Of a DNA stretch of 64,000 nt, positions 1 to 7,750 are shown piece after piece. This DNA is from JACKBK01 sp963707275. Lineage in GTDB: Bacteria; Chloroflexota; Anaerolineae; JAAEKA01. Position 1 is the stretch's first letter. Each line of letters opens with the position of its first letter. The stretch spans positions 62,001 through 126,000 of the forward strand of contig CAVPPH010000013.1 in assembly GCA_963707275.1 (NCBI GenBank), written 5' to 3'. A program made the position numbers and the translations under genes. Below the pieces are notes generated by a model, which was not told the origin of the DNA, searched no databases, and saw only the letters and a program-made list of their open reading frames with translations.

Positions 1-842
1 CGCCCGTCCGGGTAGTTGTACATCGCGCCCAGCGTGCCCGTGATGTGGCCTTCGGTGCCGATGAAGCGGAAGATGGCAAAGTAGTCGTCGCTGTGGTTGT
101 AGTGGTTGTCGGCGATCAACACTTGCAGGTCGTCGGGGTAGTCCATGACGGTGATGGTCTTGGTTTCGCCGACAATGGTGCCTTGCAACGGGTTGCGGGC
201 GTGGCGGCTCGTGACCCAAATCGGGTCGCCCAGGATCGAGCGCATCGCGTCGATGTAGTGGATGCTGTGGTATTGCACCTCCAGCCGCGGCGAGATGGCA
301 AGCCAGGGCCACATCTGCCAGGGGGTATTGACGCTGACCTGGATCGACGCATCGACTACCTGCCCGATCCACCCTTTCCTGATGAGGTTCTTGGCTGCCC
401 GCAGGCCCTGACCCCAGCGCAACTGCTGGTTGACGGCCAGCTTGACGCCACCTTCCCGTGCCAGCCGCACGATCTCCGCCGCGTGCGGCAGCGTGTCGGC
501 CAGCGGCTTCTGGCAGAGCAGATGCTTGCCGGCGGCGATGCAGGCGCGTGCGATGGGCAACTGATGCTGCGGTGGCACCGAGATTTCTACGATTTCGATG
601 GCCGGGTTTGCCAACAATGCCTCCAGACTGTCGTAAACGTCAGGGATGGCGAACTCTGCTGCCACCGTCTCGGCGGTCGTACGGTTGATGTCGTAACATC
701 CCAGAACGTTCAACCCGTTTTTCTTGTAGGTTGGCAGTACCGCATACTGAACAATGCCGCCACAGCCGACGATGCCGATGCCGTAGTCGGTCTTGGGCGG
801 CATGTGGGGTTTGTAGTCGAGATCGAGTAGGTCGTCGCTCAT
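1..842 (-). CDS. Gfo/Idh/MocA-family NAD(P)-dependent sugar dehydrogenase (partial)
   Basis: The reading frame starts at 842 and runs off the left edge of the window, so the C-terminus is missing. After a short N-terminal tail the protein has a Rossmann nucleotide-binding motif, GIVGCGGIVQYAV. It is followed by a segment of the type EISVPPQHQLPIA and the family signature CQKPLADTLPHAAEIV, whose EKP-type lysine is part of the catalytic site in this family. A good ribosome site (AGGAG) lies 8 bases before the ATG. These enzymes oxidise or reduce sugars, inositols and related polyols. It is the last visible gene of a leftward operon with an L-fuconolactonase-like hydrolase and E1 subunits, so a deoxy-sugar or sugar-acid substrate is likely. 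The exact substrate cannot be told from sequence. Confidence 0.85.
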   Translation of the reverse strand, partial: MSDDLLDLDYKPHMPPKTDYGIGIVGCGGIVQYAVLPTYKKNGLNVLGCYDINRTTAETVAAEFAIPDVYDSLEALLANPAIEIVEISVPPQHQLPIARACIAAGKHLLCQKPLADTLPHAAEIVRLAREGGVKLAVNQQLRWGQGLRAAKNLIRKGWIGQVVDASIQVSVNTPWQMWPWLAISPRLEVQYHSIHYIDAMRSILGDPIWVTSRHARNPLQGTIVGETKTITVMDYPDDLQVLIADNHYNHSDDYFAIFRFIGTEGHITGTLGAMYNYPDG

Positions 843-856
843 GGTGGTTGGCTCCT

Positions 857-927
857 GCGTTGCGTAGTGCGTAATGCGTAATTTGCACTGTTACTCCGCC
901 ACACGCATTACGAAGTACGCATTACGT
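857..927. repeat. Variable-word hairpin, word cgtaatg
   Basis: The left arm repeats a 7-base word (gcgtagt, gcgtaat, gcgtaat). After a loop of about 20 bases the right arm repeats its complement (cgcattacg twice). It fills the gap between the oxidoreductase and E1 beta genes. The TAA stop codon of E1 beta lies inside the right arm. A terminator or insulator role is inferred. Confidence 0.7.
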
Positions 928-1905
928 TTCACTATATGTCACGCGCTTGATGGCTTGCACGATCTTCGCGGCATCCGGCAGCGCCGCGTCCTCCAGCGGC
1001 TTGCTGTAGGGCGTGGGAATGTCCAGCGCGCCGACGCGCTCAATGGGTGCGTCGAGATAGTCGAAGGCCAGCTCCTGCACCAGGGAGGCGATCTCGGCGC
1101 CGACGCCCAGGCGGCGGTGCGCTTCGTGAGCCACCACCAGGCGGCCGGTCTTCTTCACCGACGCGACGACCGTGTCGATGTCCAGCGGCACGGTGCAGCG
1201 CAGATCGATCACCTCGACGTCGATGCCTGCTGTGCGGCCAGTTCGGCCGCTTCCAGCGCCAGTAACACGGTGCGTGACCAACTGACCAGGGTCACGTCGC
1301 TGCCGGTCCGCTTGATGTCAGCCTGGCCCAGCGGGACCGTGTACTCGCTCATCCGGCACCAGTCCCTTGGTGTTGTAGAGCAGCTTGTGCTCGATGAACA
1401 TCACCGGGTTGGGATCGCGCAGGGCCGACTTGAGCAGTCCCTTGGCGTCGTAGGGTGTCGAGGGCAGCACCACCTTCAGGCCGGGGATGTGGGTGAAGAA
1501 GGTCTCCAGGCTTTGCGAGTGCTGCGCGGCGTTGCCGCGACCGCCGCCCTGTTGGGTGCGAATGACCAGCGGCACATGCGCGCGCCCGCCCGACATGTAG
1601 CGCATCTTGGCCGCCTGGTTGAAGATCGAGTCGGCGGCGACGAAGGCGAAATCCATGAACATCAGTTCGGCCATCGGATGCTTGCCGGTCATGGCCAGCC
1701 CCACGGCTGCGCCGATGAAGCCCGCCTCGGAGATAGGCGTCTCGATGACCCGCTCCGGTCCGAAGCGGTCCAGCAGCCCTTCGGTAACCTTGAACACGCC
1801 GCCGTAGACGCCGATGTCCTCGCCCAGCAGGAGGATGTTGGGGTCGCGGTCCATCTCTTCGATCAGCGCCTCGCGCAGGGCTTTGGCGTAGGTTAGTTCG
1901 CGCAT
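922..1905 (-). CDS. 2-oxoacid/acetoin dehydrogenase E1 component, beta subunit (two frameshifts)
   Basis: This is the beta subunit of a thiamine-diphosphate-dependent 2-oxoacid dehydrogenase (pyruvate, acetoin or branched-chain type). The N-terminal two thirds is typical: LTYAKALREALIEEM, a GEDIGVYGG motif, the conserved ISEAGFIGAAVGLA glutamate region and RTQQGGGRGNAAQHSQSLE. The C-terminal third (IDVEVIDLR, VAHEAHRRLGVGAEIA) lies in another frame. One extra C near 1347 and one missing base near 1226 break the frame. Correcting both gives a continuous protein of about 327 residues, the normal family length. Both breaks look like sequence errors, though real inactivation is possible. The partner alpha subunit lies upstream in the same operon, separated by an amidohydrolase gene. 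Confidence 0.82.
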
Positions 1906-1921
1906 GGAAAAAGTCCCTTCT

Positions 1922-2040
1922 GGGGAAACAGGGGGAGAGGGAAATGAGGGAAAGGAAGGAAAAGAGGGAAACCCGGAAAATGATGCGGCCCGTTGCGCGC
2001 TCCGGCGTCCTTTTCCCTCATTTCCCTTCTTTCCCTTTCT
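1922..2040. repeat. Variable-word hairpin, word gggaaa
   Basis: A purine-rich left arm of degenerate gggaaa/ggaagg words is followed by a GC-rich loop and a pyrimidine right arm of tttccc words. It fills the gap between E1 beta and the amidohydrolase. It shares a 17-base stretch, gagggaaaggaaggaaa, with the element inside the dnaE2-like gene at 56.2 kb. Confidence 0.7.
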
Positions 2041-2896
2041 ATCCGATCCTCACTCCGTAGAACGCCATCGCCGTCTTGTAGCTGATCTGCTCCTGTTCGG
2101 CTGGTGAACGCTCGGCCAGGAGTTGCTTGTAGGCCGTGAATGCTTTGACGTAGCCGCCGGCCAGGACCGAGACCGGCCAGTCGCCGCCCAGCATGCAGCG
2201 CTCAGCGCCGAACAGGTCGATGGTCCAGTGGACGATGGTGCGGACGCTGTCGGCAGTCCAACCCTCCCAGTCGCCGCTGGCCGTGCCGAGGCCGGAGATC
2301 TTGACGTAGATGTTGGGGTTCGCGGCCAGCATGTTCATGTCTCCGCCCCACTGGCCCATATCAGCGGCCTGGAAGGGCGGCTGAGCCAGGTGGTCGATGA
2401 CCATTCGCAGGCCGGGAACCTGCTCGCTGACCGTCGGCAGGCATTCCAGATGTTCGTGTTTGGTGGCCACCACGTCGAAGGTGTATCCCGCGTCGGCCAG
2501 CAGCCGCAGGCTCTCCCAAACGGCCGGTTGCAGCAGCCAGTGCGGGTCCGGCTCCTCGTGGATCAGGTGGCGCACGCCGCGGAAATAGCGGTTCTTGCTG
2601 AAGCGTTCGATGGCTTTGGCGGTGTCGGCCGGGTCGAGCAGGTCTATCCAGCCGACCACGCCGATCATCCAGGGGTAGACGTCGGCCTGGTCCAGCATGT
2701 AGACCGTGTCGGCGTAGCTGTTGGCCGACTGCACCATGATCGTGGCCGAGACGCCGGCTTCCTCGATCTGCGGTTCCAGCTCCGGCGGCAGGTAGGTGCG
2801 ATACAGCGGCCCATAGGCCGGCACCAGCCAGGAATACTCGACCTTGCTCAGGTCCCAGAGGTGCTGGTGGCAGTCGATGATGGGGATAGTCTTCAT
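2039..2896 (-). CDS. Amidohydrolase, L-fuconolactonase-like
   Basis: This 285-residue TIM-barrel hydrolase belongs to the amidohydrolase_2/L-fuconolactonase group (COG3618). The N-terminal metal motif is IIDCHQHLWD, with H10 and H12 as the HxH pair. Mid-protein there is MVIDHLAQPP, and near the C-terminus LGGDWPV, where the aspartate is the conserved last metal or catalytic residue. Family members open sugar lactones such as L-fuconolactone or hydrolyse related cyclic compounds. The location beside a Gfo/Idh dehydrogenase and, across the divergent promoter, a fucose isomerase cluster supports a lactone of a deoxy-sugar as substrate, but this is inferred. The start at 2896 has a strong AGGAG ribosome site. 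Confidence 0.82.
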   Translation of the reverse strand: MKTIPIIDCHQHLWDLSKVEYSWLVPAYGPLYRTYLPPELEPQIEEAGVSATIMVQSANSYADTVYMLDQADVYPWMIGVVGWIDLLDPADTAKAIERFSKNRYFRGVRHLIHEEPDPHWLLQPAVWESLRLLADAGYTFDVVATKHEHLECLPTVSEQVPGLRMVIDHLAQPPFQAADMGQWGGDMNMLAANPNIYVKISGLGTASGDWEGWTADSVRTIVHWTIDLFGAERCMLGGDWPVSVLAGGYVKAFTAYKQLLAERSPAEQEQISYKTAMAFYGVRIG

Positions 2897-2918
2897 GGGA
2901 GTTGCTCCTTCAGGGGAA

Positions 2919-3009
2919 GGTGATCAGTGATCAGTAATCGGTGATCAGTGCGTAACAGTGGTTGGTGACGCTGTTGGGCGCTGACTAGTCACTGGTTACT
3001 GATCACTGT
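2919..3009. repeat. Variable-word hairpin, word gatcagt
   Basis: The left arm reads gatcagt, gatcagt, aatcggt, gatcagt with a 7-base period. The right arm ends with actggttactgatcactg. It sits between the amidohydrolase and E1 alpha genes. Confidence 0.7.
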
Positions 3010-3017
3010 TGCGCCGG

Positions 3018-3978
3018 TTACGCAAACACGTGCTCGGCGATCTCGCTCGACGTCCGGCCAGGGGCTCTCGAGGGCGAAGCGGCCGATCTCTTCGATCTCG
3101 GCGGCGACTTCGGCCTCGATCTCGGCGATCTCGGCCGGGCTGAAGCCGAACTCGTCGATCAGGCGCTGCGGAAAGGCGGTGATCGGGTCTTTGGCACGCC
3201 ACTCGGCCACCTCTTCCTTGCTGCGGTATGGCTCGGTGTCGCCGACCATGTGGCCGAAGAGACGGTAGGTCATGGCCTCGATGAAGACCGGCCCGCCGCC
3301 GCTGCGTGCGTGTTCAGCGGCCTGGCTGGTCACGTCGTAGACGGCGATGGGATCGTAGCCGTCCACGGTCATGGTGGTCCAGCCAAAGCCGGCCGCGCGC
3401 TCGGCCAGCGTCGCCGTGCCGATCATGGCACTGATGGGCGTCATCTCCGAGTAGAGGTTGTTCTCGCAGAAGAAGATCACCGGCGCCTGCCAGGCGGCCG
3501 CCAGGTTGAGCGATTCCAGCAGCATGCCCTGGTTGATGGCGCCGTCGCCGAAGATCGACATGGCGACCTGGCCGGTTTTGTCCAGTTTGGCGCGCAGAGC
3601 AGCGCCGACCGCGATGGGGGCACCAGCGCCGACGATGGCGTTCTCGCCCAGCAGACCGACGCTGAGGTCGGTGTAGTGCATCGACCCGCCCTTGCCCTGG
3701 CTGCAGCCGGTGCGCCGGCCCAGCAGCTCAGCCATGCCCTCCTTCGGGTCCAGCCCTTTGGCGATGGCCTGGCCGTGGCCGCGGTAGGTGCAGGTCAGGT
3801 AGTCGTCACGGCGCAGCGGCATGACCGCGCCAACGGCTGTGGCTTCCTGGCCGATGCAGGGATGCAACGAGCCGCGCAGCTCACCGCTGAGGAAGAAGGC
3901 GACGGCCTGCTCCTCGAAGCGGCGGATCAGCAGCATGGTCTTGAACATGTGACGCAGGTCGGCGTGGGGGAGGATCAT
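3018..3978 (-). CDS. 2-oxoacid/acetoin dehydrogenase E1 component, alpha subunit (C-terminal frameshift)
   Basis: This is the thiamine-diphosphate-binding alpha subunit of a pyruvate/acetoin-type dehydrogenase, about 320 residues. It shows the substrate-channel segment GKGGSMH (95-101) and the thiamine motif, which begins at GDG (144-146) and ends about 28 residues later in NN (173-174). YRGHGQ and FGHMVGDTEPYR are also family-typical. The uncorrected frame reads past the expected end into the neighbouring hairpin. A single indel near 3050 restores a normal tail (SSEIAEHVFA) ending at 3018. The matching beta subunit is two genes downstream. No E2 or E3 gene is visible here, so these must be supplied from elsewhere. 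The start has AGGAG at the right distance. Confidence 0.85.
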
Positions 3979-3996
3979 GGCGGGTCTCCTGGAAAA

Positions 3997-4035
3997 TCAG
4001 AGGTCAGTAGTCAGAGATCAGAAGTCGGAGGTCAG
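3997..4035. repeat. Single-arm tandem word repeat, word aggtcag
   Basis: Degenerate 7-base repeats (aggtcag, tagtcag, agatcag, aagtcgg, aggtcag) lie between E1 alpha and the cupin gene. I see no complementary arm, so this may be half of a hairpin element. Confidence 0.55.
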
Positions 4036-4392
4036 GAGAGGGGCGGCGTGAAGATGCAGAGCAGTTCGACGGTTTCCGTTCCCGTGTTGGTCAGTCCGTG
4101 TTCCAGGCCGGCGGGGATGGCGACGATCTGGCCGGCGGCAAAGGGGTGATCGGTCTCGCCGAGAGCCAGCAAGCCCTGCCCGGCCAGCGCGTAGATCGTC
4201 TCGATCTCCCTGACGTGAATGTGGCGGCCGATGACGCCGGCGGGCGGCACCCGCACGAGATTGACGCCGGCCAGCGGGTTGTCAGCCGAGCCGATCAGCG
4301 CCTTCATGTCGATCTCGGAGAAGCGCGGATGCTCGATCCCAGTCGATGGCGGCGGAGTTGAAAATCGGTGGGGATACGGTTGGTGTGTGCAT
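4032..4392 (-). CDS. Small cupin-domain protein (frameshift near the N-terminus)
   Basis: This is a small beta-barrel cupin. It has VIGRHIHVREIETIYALAG (metal-ligand histidines and glutamate, motif 1) and IPAGLEHGLTNTG (motif 2). The clear start at 4392 has GTGAGAG upstream and lies 8 bases after the stop of the DUF1638 gene, so the two are translationally close. One extra base near 4340 separates the first 18 residues (MHTPTVSPPIF...) from the rest (IEHPRFSEIDMKALIG). The full length would be about 119 residues. An in-frame internal ATG at 4307 would give a 91-residue version. Cupins of this kind act as sugar isomerases, epimerases or ligand sensors. The specific role is not evident. Confidence 0.75.
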
Positions 4393-4400
4393 GGTTTCTC

Positions 4401-5138
4401 TCACGGCTGCACGCAGCCGATCACGTTCTCGTCGTAGGTCATCTTCAGGCTCTGGCCCGGCTCAAGGATCAGGAAATCACGCTCCCAGTCGCCGAAAAGC
4501 AGCCGGCGCACCAGCACCATGTCGCCGCTGACCTTCTCGAACACCCAGCCGCGCTGGGACGCGTCCGTGCGTGCGATGTTTTCGACCTGGCTGCCGTCGC
4601 CCACGCCCATGTCGATGTAGGCGGCGCGCTTGTAGTGCGCCTGCCACTCGCCCATGACTTGCATCAGGTAATCGGCGTTGTCCTTGCCGTACTTCTCGAC
4701 GTATTCTTCGTAGACCGCCTGGCCCTGCGTGCCGGTCCCCGCGCCCATTCCCATGTTGCCGCCCGTGCCGTCGTCGCGTTCGACGTAGTCCAGCGCGTAC
4801 CAGTAGGTGCCGGGCTGTTGCTCGAACTGGGCGTCGTAACGCTCACGGCCTCCCAGGAAAATGGTGATGCAATCGTGCGCGCGCGGCACGACCACCGGTT
4901 TGTCACGCGCTGTAAGACCCGCGGTAGCCTGACCGCACAGGCCGTAGGCCATCACCACTGCGTCGTAGCCCTGGCCGGCGGCCGCGTCGATGCGCTCCTG
5001 CAGGCGGCCGCGCAGAATGCCCGGCGTGTTGTGCAGGCCGCGCGGGAAAAGCTCGATGTCGACGATGTGCGGGGAATGGGCGGCGGAAAGGTAGAGTGGG
5101 CGGGCCAGGACGTCGCAGGCCAGGCACTTGAGCTTCAT
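4401..5138 (-). CDS. DUF1638 family protein
   Basis: The 245-residue protein starts MKLKCLACDVLARP, with cysteines at positions 5 and 8. It continues with GYDAVVMAYGLCGQATAGL and VPRAHDCITIFLGGRERY, typical of DUF1638 proteins. These are cysteine-rich proteins of unknown biochemistry that I recall near corrinoid methyltransferase genes. The conserved cysteines and histidine (RAHDC) suggest metal or cofactor binding. It is the first gene of the leftward operon and faces the LacI-URO-D gene across a 245-base divergent control region. I chose the start at 5138 over an upstream one because it has AAGGAG ten bases before it and begins the conserved sequence. Its function is unknown. Linkage to a corrinoid/URO-D cluster is the best clue. 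Confidence 0.78.
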   Translation of the reverse strand: MKLKCLACDVLARPLYLSAAHSPHIVDIELFPRGLHNTPGILRGRLQERIDAAAGQGYDAVVMAYGLCGQATAGLTARDKPVVVPRAHDCITIFLGGRERYDAQFEQQPGTYWYALDYVERDDGTGGNMGMGAGTGTQGQAVYEEYVEKYGKDNADYLMQVMGEWQAHYKRAAYIDMGVGDGSQVENIARTDASQRGWVFEKVSGDMVLVRRLLFGDWERDFLILEPGQSLKMTYDENVIGCVQP

Positions 5139-5176
5139 GGATGGGTCGCTCCTTGCTGCGGGTTGATCGCGGCAGC

Positions 5177-5206
5177 ATTGTACCGTGCAGCATACCGAAG
5201 CAGCAA
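5177..5206 (-). promoter_or_regulatory. Putative promoter of the leftward operon
   Basis: On the minus strand TTGCTG is followed after 18 bases by TACAAT, about 40 bases upstream of the DUF1638 start. The match to sigma-70 hexamers is moderate. Confidence 0.45.
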
Positions 5207-5269
5207 ACTCGCGACGGACGCGACTGGGTGGGCAGGACTGCCAGTCCTCAACGCGCGGCAAATTGACTC

Positions 5270-5298
5270 TTGACAAACCGCGAAAAGTCCGGTATCAT
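5270..5298 (+). promoter_or_regulatory. Sigma-70 promoter of the LacI-URO-D operon
   Basis: TTGACA, a spacer of exactly 17 bases and TATCAT form a near-consensus promoter. The predicted transcription start near 5305 falls directly against the 24-bp palindrome at 5307-5330. Bound repressor would block initiation. Confidence 0.75.
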
Positions 5299-5306
5299 AG
5301 CGACTG

Positions 5307-5330
5307 AAATCGATATCATGATATCGATTT
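5307..5330. promoter_or_regulatory. Perfect 24-bp palindromic operator
   Basis: The sequence aaatcgatatca followed by its exact reverse complement forms a perfect 24-bp palindrome. It sits at the predicted transcription start of a LacI-family gene. This is the classic arrangement for autoregulation by a LacI dimer. Control of the leftward operon through the same site is possible. Confidence 0.7.
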
Positions 5331-5383
5331 TCAATCGCCCTTCTTGCCGCTGCGGCCCTGCCGCTCTCCACCAAGAGTTGACA

Positions 5384-7666
5384 ATGAGCACCATCAGCGA
5401 TGTCGCTAAACTTGCCGGTGTCTCTCCCGTGACCGTGTCGCGGGTGCTCAACCATGTCGGCAATGTCAACTCAGTCACCCAACAACGCGTCGAACAAGCT
5501 ATCGAGGAACTGGGTTATGTGCCCAGCGCTGTCGCCAAAAGCTTGCGCTCCAAGCGAACCAACTCGCTGGCGCTGATTCTGCCTGACATCCAGAACGCAT
5601 TCTGGACCACGGTCGCCCGCGGCGTCGAGGATGCAGCGCAAAGCCAGGGCTACTCCGTCTTCCTCTGCAACACCGACGAAAACCCCGCCAAACAGCTCCG
5701 CTATCTCGACGTGGTGGTCAGCCAGCGCGTCGATGGCGTGATGATCGCCCCGTTCGGTTCTGACGGCGACGACCTGGCGCTGCTGCGCACCCGCAACACC
5801 CCCACTGTGGTCATCGACCGCCAAGTCTCCGGTTGGGACGTAGACAGTGTCATCGGTGACTCGCTCTCCGGTGCACGCGCGCTGGTCAGCCATCTGGTCT
5901 CGCTGGGACATCGGCGGATCGCTGTGCTGGCCGGACCGGGCGGCACAGCCACGGCACTGGATCGGGTCGCGGGCTATCGCATCGCACTGGCCGAGGCTGG
6001 CATTGCCGAGGATGCGCGGCTGGTCCAGTTTGGCGAGTTCAAGGCGCTCTCCGGCGAGCACATGATGGCACAGGTGCTGGATTCGGGCGTCGAGCCGACG
6101 GCCGTTTTCGCTGCCAACAACGCCATCGCCATGGGCGTGCTCGACGAGCTAGAACGCCGCAGGCTGCGCGTGCCGCAGGATCTGGCGCTGGTTTCCTTCG
6201 ACGACCTGCCTAACACGTCGCGCCTGTTTCCGTTTCTCACCGTTGCAGTTCAGCCGGCCTACGAAGTCGGCGCCAACGCTGCCCAGCTTCTGCTGAGCCG
6301 TCTGGAGGCGAAGGTTCCCTTGCAGCCGCGTCACGTGGTGCTGCCAACGCGCTTGATCATCCGCTACTCCTGCGGCAGCAAGTTGCAGCGCGGTCGCGAC
6401 TCGATCTTCAGCCTGCCGATGGCCTTCGCCCCGGAGTCGCCGCAAATGCTGGTGCCGAAGGTTGATCCGGTGTTGATGTGGCTGGCGACACCCGCCCTTT
6501 CGCGCGGAACCGCCGGGACGCCGCGCCGCAGTCTTGCGCTGGCAGAGAGCGATCGCTCCGATGTCAACCGTCTGCTGCGGGTGCTCCAGCATCAGGAAGC
6601 CGATCGCGTGCCGCATCTGGAGTTCTGGATCAACAATCGCCCGATCTTGGAATACGTGCTGGAGCGCAAGCTGGATCACAGCTCGGGCAATGGCCGCGCG
6701 GCCGCTGCGTCGCTGTTGCCTGAGGATCAGGTCGAGTTTGCCCAGCGGATCGGCATGGACGCGGTGACGTGTGACTTCTCGTGGCGGCCCAACAACGTCT
6801 TCACCCGCGCCTCCGACGGCAGCGAACACTACGTGGGCGGTTCAGTCAGGAACTGGTCCGACCTGGAAAACCTGGACCCGCCGCCGCCGCTGGCGCAGCA
6901 ATTGAACACGCTGGAGCGCACGCTGCGCGCCGCGCAGGGCACCGGTGTCGGAGTGATCGCCAACTTCACCTCGCTCTTCGACAGCGCGCTGCTCGCCGTG
7001 GGCGTCAACGATGGCTTGCTGCTCTTTTATGACAACCGGCCATTCCTGGAGAAGTTGATGGACATACTGCTGGACCATCAGCAGCGGGTGATGCAGGCTG
7101 TCTGCGACCGCTTTGGCGACGAGCTGGCCTTCCTGCTGGTCTGTGACGACATCGCCCACCAAACCGGGCTGTTGATCGATCCGCGCATGTTCTGTGAGAC
7201 TGTCCTGCCGCGGATGCAGCGGCTGATCGCGCCGGCCAAAGAATCGGGCAAGCTGGCGGCGTTCCACAGTGAGGGCAAGGTCGAGCAGGTCATGACGCTG
7301 CTGCACGACATCGGTTTCGACATCGTGCATCCCATCGCCCCCGAATGCAACGACCTGGCAGCGCTGCGGCAGGAGTGGGCGGGAAAGATTGCCTTCGCGG
7401 GCAACATTCCGGCGTTGCTGCTGGCCTATGGTCGCCCGGACGAGATCGACGAACGGGTCCGCCAGCAGTGCATGGACCTGGCCGCGGACGGCGGCTACGT
7501 GCTGGGCGCAGCTCCCAAACTCACCGACGGTATCCCGCCTGAAAATTTTCTGGCAATGATCCACGCGGTGCATCGATACGGACATTATGGCCGGCTGGGC
7601 CAGGCTGAGGCTGCCAGTCAACCAGCGGCGACGCCGGCAGCGCTAGCCAGTGCTGGCTCGGTCTGA
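5384..7666 (+). CDS. LacI-family regulator fused to a URO-D/methyltransferase-like domain
   Basis: This 760-residue protein joins two normally separate proteins. Residues 1-55 are a LacI helix-turn-helix (ISDVAKLAGVSPVTVSRVLN), and residues about 60-330 are a periplasmic-binding-like sensor (LALILPDIQNAF, VIDRQVSGWDVDSVIGD, LVSFDDLPNT). After a linker of about 60 residues, residues 392-740 are a uroporphyrinogen-decarboxylase-like domain (HQEADRVPHLEFW, DPPPPLAQQ, FYDNRPFLEKLMDILLDHQ, FAGNIPALLLAYG). This domain closely resembles the separate protein at 17.1 kb. The metal-ligand region reads H628-S-E, not the HxC of MtaA/MtbA enzymes. The start at 5384 begins the LacI homology, since upstream in-frame codons precede the promoter. 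An internal ATG at 6476 could release the second domain alone. It probably represses its own operon through the 5307-5330 palindrome. Confidence 0.88.
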   Translation: MSTISDVAKLAGVSPVTVSRVLNHVGNVNSVTQQRVEQAIEELGYVPSAVAKSLRSKRTNSLALILPDIQNAFWTTVARGVEDAAQSQGYSVFLCNTDENPAKQLRYLDVVVSQRVDGVMIAPFGSDGDDLALLRTRNTPTVVIDRQVSGWDVDSVIGDSLSGARALVSHLVSLGHRRIAVLAGPGGTATALDRVAGYRIALAEAGIAEDARLVQFGEFKALSGEHMMAQVLDSGVEPTAVFAANNAIAMGVLDELERRRLRVPQDLALVSFDDLPNTSRLFPFLTVAVQPAYEVGANAAQLLLSRLEAKVPLQPRHVVLPTRLIIRYSCGSKLQRGRDSIFSLPMAFAPESPQMLVPKVDPVLMWLATPALSRGTAGTPRRSLALAESDRSDVNRLLRVLQHQEADRVPHLEFWINNRPILEYVLERKLDHSSGNGRAAAASLLPEDQVEFAQRIGMDAVTCDFSWRPNNVFTRASDGSEHYVGGSVRNWSDLENLDPPPPLAQQLNTLERTLRAAQGTGVGVIANFTSLFDSALLAVGVNDGLLLFYDNRPFLEKLMDILLDHQQRVMQAVCDRFGDELAFLLVCDDIAHQTGLLIDPRMFCETVLPRMQRLIAPAKESGKLAAFHSEGKVEQVMTLLHDIGFDIVHPIAPECNDLAALRQEWAGKIAFAGNIPALLLAYGRPDEIDERVRQQCMDLAADGGYVLGAAPKLTDGIPPENFLAMIHAVHRYGHYGRLGQAEAASQPAATPAALASAGSV

Positions 7667-7724
7667 GACCGGCCAGAGCGCGACGAGACCGGCCAGAGCA
7701 TGACCAGGCCGGCCAGATCGCGAC
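7653..7724. repeat. Hairpin plus three 20-bp tandem repeats
   Basis: Three 20-bp units follow one another at 7665-7684, 7685-7704 and 7705-7724, each of the form gagaccggccagagcgcgac with a few changes. With the preceding ctggctcggtc the first unit can form a stem (ctggctcggtc against gaccggccag). The unit overlaps the stop codon of the fusion gene. A related single copy occurs near 28166-28192. Confidence 0.7.
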
Positions 7725-7750
7725 GGCTGAGAATCCACCAAGAGTTATCC

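Noticed and set aside
857..927. The word repeats as CRISPR arrays.
   Set aside because: Units are only 6-8 bases, degenerate and without spacers, and they form complementary arms. No cas genes are present.
2989..3017. Extended C-terminus of E1 alpha running into the neighbouring hairpin.
   Set aside because: The extra residues do not fit the family. One indel near 3050 gives a normal tail ending at 3018.
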